Origin: Coxiellaceae bacterium
GTDB taxonomy: Bacteria; Pseudomonadota; Gammaproteobacteria; Diplorickettsiales; Diplorickettsiaceae
Reading direction: 5' to 3'
Assembly: GCA_947475085.1 (NCBI GenBank)
Contig: CANJLU010000004.1
Span: 1-41,105 of the forward strand
Length of the DNA stretch: 41,105 nt
In this document: one piece after another, positions 35,482 to 41,105 of the stretch
Numbering within the stretch: position 1 is the stretch's first letter
Layout of the letters: each line of letters begins with the position of its first letter
Made by a program: the position numbers and the translations under genes
The notes under the pieces: generated by a model
What the model saw: only the letters and a program-made list of their open reading frames with translations
Told to the model about the DNA's origin: nothing
Database searches by the model: none

Positions 35482-35504
35482 TCTTTTGCTAAAAATATTA
35501 ATAA
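35477..35504 (+). promoter_or_regulatory. Candidate promoter of the first CDPS gene
   Basis: TTGACT (35477-35482) is followed after 16 bases by TAATAA (35499-35504), and AGGT stands before the ATG at 35553. The -35 is good and the -10 weak; in such AT-rich DNA this is suggestive only. Confidence 0.3.
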
Positions 35505-35552
35505 TCGCGATACCATAACTTAAGCGTAACTCTGTTTATTGCAGGTATAAAA

Positions 35553-36524
35553 ATGACAAAAGAAAACAATCCTATAAAAGCACCAAGTTTTCGTATCGCG
35601 CATTGCGGAACTTTTCCAAACTACCACCTGGGGAAATTATTTTTAAATGAAAAAAATATAATTTATCTTGTGAGTGTAGGAAAAGAGAAATTTGAAAAGA
35701 AATGGGTAGAGCGTTTTGTTAATTTCATTAAAGAAATAAAACCTAAAAAAACTATTATTGTTGTAGCTGATAGTTTACAGCGATTTAACATCGAAGTAGA
35801 TGAAAATATGTCAGAAATTGCAGCCTTACAAGAATCTAAAAATAGAGGGGAAAAATGGGTGGAAAAATATAAATCTTATTTCTCAACCCCAGAAATAAAC
35901 TACGAGTTTACTCATTGGGATACTCTAAAAGAAGATGTGGATTTTGAGCAGTATTTAGGCGAAATTATAAGTTTGAGCACTCAACATACCGAGTTTAAAG
36001 AGGCTCTTTTAGACTCTTCTAAAGAATATACTGAGCGACCGTCTAGAATAAATTCAAATCATGTATCGGATCAAAAAAAAGCAGAAAGCAAGTCTTGTGA
36101 TTTCTTACAAGAAGAATGTGCGGTATTTCAGATTCTAGCAAAAGAGAAAGATAATATAGCCATCGTATATCCTGGTGCTGCTACCAAAGTGTTAGCTTTC
36201 TCTATAGCGCATATTAATAAAAACTATAGAGCCGATAACTCTTTTTATTGGCTGCATATGCGCGCTACCAAAGAACGAAAGAAAAATAAAAAACTAGATG
36301 TACAACTAAGCAATAATATTGAATTGGATAATAAAGAATGCAAAACTATCAAAAATCATTTTAAAGTAAAATTTTTTAGACGGTTCTCTTTAGATGAAAG
36401 TCAATCATTTAATATTCAAACAAGTAAAAATAAAGAAAATGATTTGAATCCCTCTCCTTTTTTCAGAAGACCTTCCCTAGATGCTAATGCGTACAATCAG
36501 GTACTAAAACATTACATTATATAA
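35553..36524 (+). CDS. tRNA-dependent cyclodipeptide synthase, XYP type (CDPS 1)
   Basis: CDPSs take two aminoacyl-tRNAs and make cyclic dipeptides. Known family marks are seen in order: the nucleophile Ser41 in IIYLVSVGKEKF (S37 of AlbC), A72-D-S-L-Q-R-F-N79, the G-x-x-W motif GEKWVEKY, the helix F184-L-Q-E-E188 (Y178/E182 of AlbC, with Phe in place of Tyr), and Y206-P207, the mark of the XYP subfamily. A tail of about 90 residues after residue 235 is beyond the usual 230-260; it is Lys/Asn-rich and has two copies of FFRR-x-SLD. A partner hybrid kinase gene follows after 12 bases. Product unknown. Confidence 0.85.
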   Translation: MTKENNPIKAPSFRIAHCGTFPNYHLGKLFLNEKNIIYLVSVGKEKFEKKWVERFVNFIKEIKPKKTIIVVADSLQRFNIEVDENMSEIAALQESKNRGEKWVEKYKSYFSTPEINYEFTHWDTLKEDVDFEQYLGEIISLSTQHTEFKEALLDSSKEYTERPSRINSNHVSDQKKAESKSCDFLQEECAVFQILAKEKDNIAIVYPGAATKVLAFSIAHINKNYRADNSFYWLHMRATKERKKNKKLDVQLSNNIELDNKECKTIKNHFKVKFFRRFSLDESQSFNIQTSKNKENDLNPSPFFRRPSLDANAYNQVLKHYII

Positions 36525-36536
36525 AAGGGGTTTAAA

Positions 36537-38054
36537 ATGTCTAGAACAACAACTTATGAAAATTTAATAAATATTGTAGCGAAAGCACCGGGACATTTTT
36601 ATTGGAAGGATACAAAAGGAGTATATCAAGGCTCTAATGATGCGCAGGCTATTTTTTTAGGATACAAATCTGGTAAGGATTTGATTGGGAAAACTGACTT
36701 CGATTTACCTTGGAAAGAGCAAGCTGGCTATCTACAACAAATCGATAGACAAGTCATGGAAACTCAAGAGGAATACTCTGTAGAAGAAGTCGTTAATTGT
36801 AATAAGGGTTTAAAAGCAATCTTTTTTTCTCGAAAGATTCCATTATATGATCCTAAAACTAAAAAAGTGATTGGAATCATTGGATCTTCTTTAGATATTA
36901 CAGGGAGTAAGAAAGCTGAAATTGCTAAGCAGGAATTTTTAATGAATATGAGCCATGACCTTCGCACGCCTTTGGCAGGGATTATTGGCCTTTCAAGTTT
37001 ACAAATCGATGAAGCAACCAGTGCTCAGGAAAAAAAGTATGGCGAATGGATCCATAGTGCAGGTGAGCAGCTTTTAGGATTACTTAATTCTGTGATAGAA
37101 GTTACGGCTACTGAACAGCAAATTGAAAACAAAAAAAAAGAGAATATTAATTTATCGCAATTTGCAGAGGAACTTCTAGCATTAATGCAACCCGCAGTAG
37201 CGGCTAAAGAATTAGATTTTCAAATTAAACTCGATAAACATTTACCCTTGGTTATTAGTGACCGTATTAAGCTTAAAAGAATTATACTTAATCTCTTATC
37301 TAACGCATTAAAGTTTACTAAACAAGGAACTATAACTTTAAAAATAAATGTATTGACCATGAAAAATGATAAAGCCGCAATAAAAATATCAGTAATCGAT
37401 ACCGGCATTGGTATTAGTAAAGATAAACTTGAAAAGATATTTGATCGTTTTTATCGTGTGCATCCCTCCTACCTTGCAGAATATACTGGATATGGGCTTG
37501 GATTATACCTAGTTAAAAAAGCTACTGAATCATTAGGTGGAAAAATAAAAGTCTCTAGCGAAGAAGATAAAGGTAGTTGTTTTAGTGTGGAATTTAACTT
37601 TACTGTAGTCGAGCCTGATTCTAACGCGCTATTATCGATATACTCAGAACCTATTATGGAACCTCAACCTATAACCGATAAGCAAAAAGGTTCGGTTTTA
37701 GTTGCAGAAGATAATACTTTAGTTTTATATGTTGTTAAAAAAATGTTATCAAGCCTAGGTTACCAAGCTATAACAGAATCGACAGGAGAAACAGCATTAC
37801 AGGCATTAAAAACGCAAGTATTTGATTGGGTATTATTGGATATTGGTTTACCCGATTTAAGTGGGATAGAAGTCGCAAGACACTATCGTCAATGGGAACA
37901 AGAAAATAATAAATCACATCTACCAATCTTTGCTTTAACAGCACATGCGGAAAAACAAGTTAAGCAACAATGTAAGGATGTAGGTTTTGATTATGTGCTT
38001 CAAAAACCTTTTACCGACAAGGACTTCAAAACCATAGAAAAATTTTTAAAATAA
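36537..38054 (+). CDS. Soluble PAS hybrid histidine kinase (partner of CDPS 1)
   Basis: The 505-residue protein has no membrane segment. It contains a PAS domain (about 8-122, KAPGHFYWKDTKGVYQGSN then IIGSSLDITGSKK), a HisKA domain with phosphoacceptor H140 in MNMSHDLRTPLAG, a HATPase domain (N-box NLLSNALKF near 252-260, DTGIGIS near 288-294, [11 protein letters not shown] near 318-328) and a C-terminal receiver with acidic D392, phosphoacceptor D435 (LLDIGLPDLSG), Thr in ALTAH and K490-P. A strong AAAAGGGG precedes the ATG, 12 bases after CDPS 1. A kinase ending in a receiver usually needs an HPt partner; none is in the window. The likely ligand is an intracellular or permeable molecule, possibly the CDPS product. 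Confidence 0.92.
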   Translation: MSRTTTYENLINIVAKAPGHFYWKDTKGVYQGSNDAQAIFLGYKSGKDLIGKTDFDLPWKEQAGYLQQIDRQVMETQEEYSVEEVVNCNKGLKAIFFSRKIPLYDPKTKKVIGIIGSSLDITGSKKAEIAKQEFLMNMSHDLRTPLAGIIGLSSLQIDEATSAQEKKYGEWIHSAGEQLLGLLNSVIEVTATEQQIENKKKENINLSQFAEELLALMQPAVAAKELDFQIKLDKHLPLVISDRIKLKRIILNLLSNALKFTKQGTITLKINVLTMKNDKAAIKISVIDTGIGISKDKLEKIFDRFYRVHPSYLAEYTGYGLGLYLVKKATESLGGKIKVSSEEDKGSCFSVEFNFTVVEPDSNALLSIYSEPIMEPQPITDKQKGSVLVAEDNTLVLYVVKKMLSSLGYQAITESTGETALQALKTQVFDWVLLDIGLPDLSGIEVARHYRQWEQENNKSHLPIFALTAHAEKQVKQQCKDVGFDYVLQKPFTDKDFKTIEKFLK

Positions 38055-38116
38055 ATTAAATATTTGTTATTTCAATATATAATATTTAAACTATTACAGT
38101 ATTGTTATGTAATTAT

Positions 38117-38533
38117 ATGGTTAAAAATAAGTTAAAAACTTTTACTATTTTAAATAAACTACATGGACAAGAAAAACAATCTAAAAGAGAAATAGCTCAA
38201 ACTTTCCTAGAATATGTAGATAGCCTGCCAACCAATAAACGCATCGAACAAATGGAGGCTATACTTTATGAAAGAAACCTGCCTACACTGGATCGTCGTT
38301 TAACTCCACAAGAGAGAAAATGTCTGTTCTTAGCCAGTAAGGGAAAAGAAATCAAAGATATGGCAAGTATTTTAGGCCTATCGTAGCGTACTATTAAATA
38401 TCATAGAGCGAATGTTATTAAAAAACTTGGGGGTGAAAATATTACAGCTGCTGCTACTTCCAGTTTCCAATATCAGATTAATGAAGATAAAGATTATATA
38501 TATTCTCGCTTATCTGGGACTCAGAATAATTAA
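38117..38533 (+). pseudogene. LuxR-type HTH regulator broken by an in-frame TAG
   Basis: The frame begins at ATG 38117 (MVKNKLKTFTILNKLHGQ) and reaches the LuxR DNA-binding motif LTPQERKCLFLASKGKEIKDMASILGLS. It stops at TAG (38384-38386), then continues in the same frame as RTIKYHRANVIKKLGGENITAA to a TAA at 38531. LuxR proteins usually read LS-x-RTVKYHRANIxKKL, often with Gln at x, so a CAG-to-TAG change is the simplest explanation. The intact product would be about 138 residues. It lies between the first kinase and the second synthase. Confidence 0.7.
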
Positions 38534-38537
38534 ATTT

Positions 38538-38744
38538 TTGCTGAAAAGAGATAGTTTGAAAGTTTTACATTCAGGACAAGCGAAGCTTAATATTAAGGAA
38601 CCACCTATAACAAATCGGGATGCTAAATGGATCAATTTCCTAACAAGCCGCATACCTATTTTAGATCGTAATAATAAAGTGACTAGCGTCGTTGGAATTT
38701 CAATAGATATTACTGATCTAAAAAAAATAAATATAGGTTTATGA
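38538..38744 (+). pseudogene. C-terminal half of a PAS domain, gene remnant
   Basis: In a different frame from the LuxR fragment, the sequence encodes SLKVLHSGQAKLNIKEPP, then WINFLTSRIPILDRNNKVTSVVGISIDITDLKK and a stop. That is the second half of a PAS domain with its PAC motif, of the kind preceding HisKA in the flanking kinases. No kinase domain follows and the first half of the PAS is missing. Confidence 0.6.
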
Positions 38745-38999
38745 TTTTATAAACTTGTAATTCTGTTGATCCTTAAGCTTAATTTCTTATAAGTAAAGTT
38801 CATGACATGCAACTAATTATTGAAGTGTTATGTTCCTATTTGAGGAATATATTAATTCTTTATTTTTTTAGTTTAACAGATAGGTCAAAGAAATCTTGGT
38901 CAGAAATAATCTATTTACCTTTCAGCAAAATTTTATATTTGATAATATAAAATACAATATAATTTTTTATTAAAAAATAATAACTCGAGATAACTATAT
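38745..38999. other. Non-coding gap upstream of CDPS 2
   Basis: 255 very AT-rich bases with no gene that I can support. The promoter of the CDPS 2-kinase 2 unit should lie here, but no clear -35/-10 pair stands out. Only a weak CGAG is found before the ATG at 39000. Confidence 0.5.
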
Positions 39000-39782
39000 A
39001 TGAAAAAAATAAAAAAAGCTAAGTTCAAAGGAAATATTGAGGGCCTTAAAAAAGCTAAATGTATTTTAATGGGTATTAGCATGAAGCAAACTCATCAATC
39101 TGGTGAAGAGTTACATGCTTTCATCAATGAAATCGGTAAATATACGAATATAAAAAAAATTATTTTTGTAATAACTGATTATTTACATCGTCATTATGTG
39201 CAATTAGAGTATGGCTTTACGCCTGAAAAATCTGGAGAAGAATCAGAAAAAATGGGCGAGGTTTGGATGCAAGACAACAAATTTATTTTGAAAAATTTAA
39301 CTTCTGTTGAGCTGGAAATAATTAAATGGAAAAGTTTAATTGAGAATTCTAATCTATCTAATGAAGATATCCCTTTTGTTAATTGTTTAAAAACAGTACA
39401 AAATTATTATAACAAAGACGCTTATTTTCACCAATTAGTAGATGTTTACTCAAAAAAATTTGGGAATAAATATTATAATCGATTGAAGGATAAAGTTACA
39501 TTGGAACTGTGCACACAGACGGCTAGGGATTATTTTTTAGAAGAAAGTGCAATTATTTTAAAATTTATTTCCCTAAAGTTTGATATAATGACTTACCCCG
39601 GAGAATGTAATCAAGGAATAAGCTATGTTTATGATCAATGTTTTGGTAAGCCTTTAAATTTTATCTCTTATCGTTTTCGAAAAAACGGCAAAGAAAATAA
39701 ATTTTTTCCTACAATTGAACAAGAACAAGAACAAAAAGAAGTTAATATTAATGAAATCCACCAATTTAAAAAAAGTATTTGA
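39000..39782 (+). CDS. tRNA-dependent cyclodipeptide synthase, XYP type (CDPS 2)
   Basis: This 260-residue protein has the normal CDPS length and a full set of catalytic residues: nucleophile S27 in [19 protein letters not shown]60-Y-L-H-R64 (the D-x-L-x-R helix end), G86-E-V-W89, Y178 and E182 in [11 protein letters not shown], and Y199-P200, which places it in the XYP subfamily. It is clearly related to CDPS 1 but only distantly (most similarity is at the motifs), so the products may differ. The gene overlaps the start of the following kinase gene by 32 bases. XYP-type enzymes have, as I recall, been studied from Rickettsiella and Fluoribacter. Confidence 0.88.
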   Translation: MKKIKKAKFKGNIEGLKKAKCILMGISMKQTHQSGEELHAFINEIGKYTNIKKIIFVITDYLHRHYVQLEYGFTPEKSGEESEKMGEVWMQDNKFILKNLTSVELEIIKWKSLIENSNLSNEDIPFVNCLKTVQNYYNKDAYFHQLVDVYSKKFGNKYYNRLKDKVTLELCTQTARDYFLEESAIILKFISLKFDIMTYPGECNQGISYVYDQCFGKPLNFISYRFRKNGKENKFFPTIEQEQEQKEVNINEIHQFKKSI

Positions 39783-41105
39783 AGATTCACAAGAAACCTT
39801 AAATCAATTTTTAATTACTCAATTACCAATTAATATTTTTTTAATTAATACAGAAGGTTATGTCTGTTGGGCTAATAAAAACCTTTTAGATTTTGTAAGT
39901 ATGGATACGGTAGATGATGTGATAGGAATGCATATAAGTGAGTGGGATAAATGTCGATGGCATGCTATTGAGGAAGTACTTAAATCTCAGCAAGAGACCA
40001 TTACCGAGGAGTTTTATAACGGAACATTTTTTTCTACTGTAAGAAAACCTGTTATTCAAAATGGCGAGCTTATTGGGGTATTAGGGCTATCTATTGATAT
40101 TACTGAAAAGAAACAATCTGAAATTGCCAAACAAGAATTTTTGATGAATATGGCGCATGATTTGAGGACGCCTTTAATGGGTATTATGGGTCTTGCAAAT
40201 CTTCAAGCTAATCAACAGATGGATCAGCAAGATCAACAACAATACGGACAATGGATTCATGGAGCCAGTGTACAACTTTTAGAACTGCTTAATTCAGCGA
40301 TCACAGTCAAAACTTCTGAACTTCAGATAGAGTGTGTGAAAAATGAAAAAATAGATTTACTACAACTTGCTCATGAGTTACAAATACTGATGAAACCCTC
40401 ATTGGAGTCCAAAGGGTTAAGCTTTCAATTACAATTAAAAAACGGATTGCCGGTTGTTATCAGTGATCGAATAAAACTGAAAAGACTTTTACTTAATCTC
40501 TTATCTAACGCATTAAAGTTTACTAAACAAGGAACTATAACTTTAAAAATAAGAGTATTAACCATAAAAAATGGTAAGGCTGCAATAAAAATATCAGTGA
40601 TCGATACCGGCATTGGTATTAGTAAAGATAAACTGGAAAAAATATTTGATCGTTTTTATCGCGTTCATCCCTCCTATCTTGCGGAGTATACTGGTTACGG
40701 TCTTGGTTTGTACTTAGTTAAAAAGGCGACTGAATTACTGGGTGGAAAAATAAACGTCGCTAGCGAAGAAGGCAAGGGTAGTTGTTTTAGCTTGGATTTT
40801 AAATTTAGCTTAGCTGAGCCATGTTCTGATATGAAATCTCCTGTAGATTCAGCACCGACTTTTGTGCCCCAGGTTATCGCAGACAAATTAAAAGGCTCGG
40901 TTCTAGTTGCTGAAGATAATACGTTGGTTCTGTATGTCGTTAAAAAAATGTTGGCCGGTTTGGGTTATCAAGTTACAACGGCGTCAACCGGCGAAGAAGC
41001 ATTGCAGGCATTAAAAATGCAACCTTTTGATTGGGGAATATTAGATATTGGTTTACCGGGTTTAGATGGTATCGAAGTCACCAAACAATATCGCGAATGG
41101 GAACA
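39751..41105 (+). CDS. Soluble PAS hybrid histidine kinase (partner of CDPS 2), cut by the window end
   Basis: The frame opens at ATG 39751 ([20 protein letters not shown]), inside the end of CDPS 2, and runs off the window after 451 codons. It has an N-terminal PAS (about 15-118, [20 protein letters not shown] to [11 protein letters not shown]), H136 in [12 protein letters not shown], the HATPase motifs [16 protein letters not shown] and [11 protein letters not shown], and a receiver with AEDN and D432 in [11 protein letters not shown]. From the HATPase onwards it is almost the same as the first kinase (63 identical bases at 40490-40552 versus 37285-37347), whereas the PAS is different. No membrane segment is seen. 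Confidence 0.92.
   Translation, partial: MKSTNLKKVFEDSQETLNQFLITQLPINIFLINTEGYVCWANKNLLDFVSMDTVDDVIGMHISEWDKCRWHAIEEVLKSQQETITEEFYNGTFFSTVRKPVIQNGELIGVLGLSIDITEKKQSEIAKQEFLMNMAHDLRTPLMGIMGLANLQANQQMDQQDQQQYGQWIHGASVQLLELLNSAITVKTSELQIECVKNEKIDLLQLAHELQILMKPSLESKGLSFQLQLKNGLPVVISDRIKLKRLLLNLLSNALKFTKQGTITLKIRVLTIKNGKAAIKISVIDTGIGISKDKLEKIFDRFYRVHPSYLAEYTGYGLGLYLVKKATELLGGKINVASEEGKGSCFSLDFKFSLAEPCSDMKSPVDSAPTFVPQVIADKLKGSVLVAEDNTLVLYVVKKMLAGLGYQVTTASTGEEALQALKMQPFDWGILDIGLPGLDGIEVTKQYREWE

Noticed and set aside
1-41105. CRISPR arrays, tRNA or rRNA genes, transposases, prophage structural genes
   Set aside because: None was seen. The repeats are dispersed, not regularly spaced; the S24-type repressor has no phage neighbours.

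Overview
The window is AT-rich gammaproteobacterial chromosome. Its core genes (nrdR-nusB-thiL-pgpA, a reverse leuS-lptE-holA-nadD-rsfS-rlmH block, kdsA-eno-ftsB, one lolC/E-type permease with lolD, and System I cytochrome c maturation genes) are intact. The hybrid kinases with a PGHFYWKD-type PAS, many small dispersed repeats, and XYP-type cyclodipeptide synthases point to the Legionellales, most likely a Rickettsiella/Diplorickettsia-like arthropod-associated Coxiellaceae. This placement is inferred from gene content, not from a tree.

Layout. 0-2.65 kb (+): ribonucleotide reductase repressor, antitermination factor, thiamine-monophosphate kinase and phosphatidylglycerophosphatase. 2.69-10.1 kb (-): lnt, leuS, lptE, holA, nadD, rsfS, rlmH, interrupted by two kinds of small repeat. 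10.3-11.3 kb (-): sohB. 11.45-13.68 kb (+): ccmABC. An unknown gene (13.66-14.81, -) converges on ccmC. 15.0-17.46 kb (+): kdsA, eno, ftsB. 17.46-19.47 kb: an S24-type phage-like repressor with a palindrome in front of it, a long non-coding stretch with repeats, and an orphan receiver protein. 19.5-23.0 kb (-): lolD, lolC/E, fabI, udk. 23.2-30.5 kb (+): six co-directional accessory genes (MATE exporter, class V PLP enzyme, GT4 glycosyltransferase, NAD-dependent epimerase-like protein, Bcr/CflA MFS exporter, methyltransferase). These look like a small biosynthesis-and-export cluster. A tiny Trp-periodic ORF lies opposite its end. 31.0-34.0 kb (+): ccmF, ccmG, ccmH, parted from ccmABC by about 17 kb; ccmD and ccmE are not in the window. 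34.1-41.1 kb (+): a signalling island.

The most interesting region is 34.1-41.1 kb. It holds two cyclodipeptide synthase (CDPS) genes. Each is directly followed by, or overlaps, a soluble PAS-HisKA-HATPase-receiver hybrid kinase. A LuxR-type HTH gene broken by an amber codon, a PAS fragment, a possible second LuxR remnant and an orphan receiver protein lie around them. The two kinases share almost the same transmitter and receiver but have different PAS input domains. I read this as a duplicated module in which an aminoacyl-tRNA-dependent diketopiperazine may be made and sensed by its partner kinase. The genetic linkage is seen in the sequence; the signalling role is inference.

A second theme is a dispersed element of about 125 bp (repeat B: four near-complete copies plus fragments) with TATACTC/GAGTATA ends. 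It abuts or supplies gene ends: the ccmF stop codon lies inside one copy, one starts at the ccmB stop codon, and one gives lptE a spurious N-terminal extension. One reading frame across part of it is open in all four copies.
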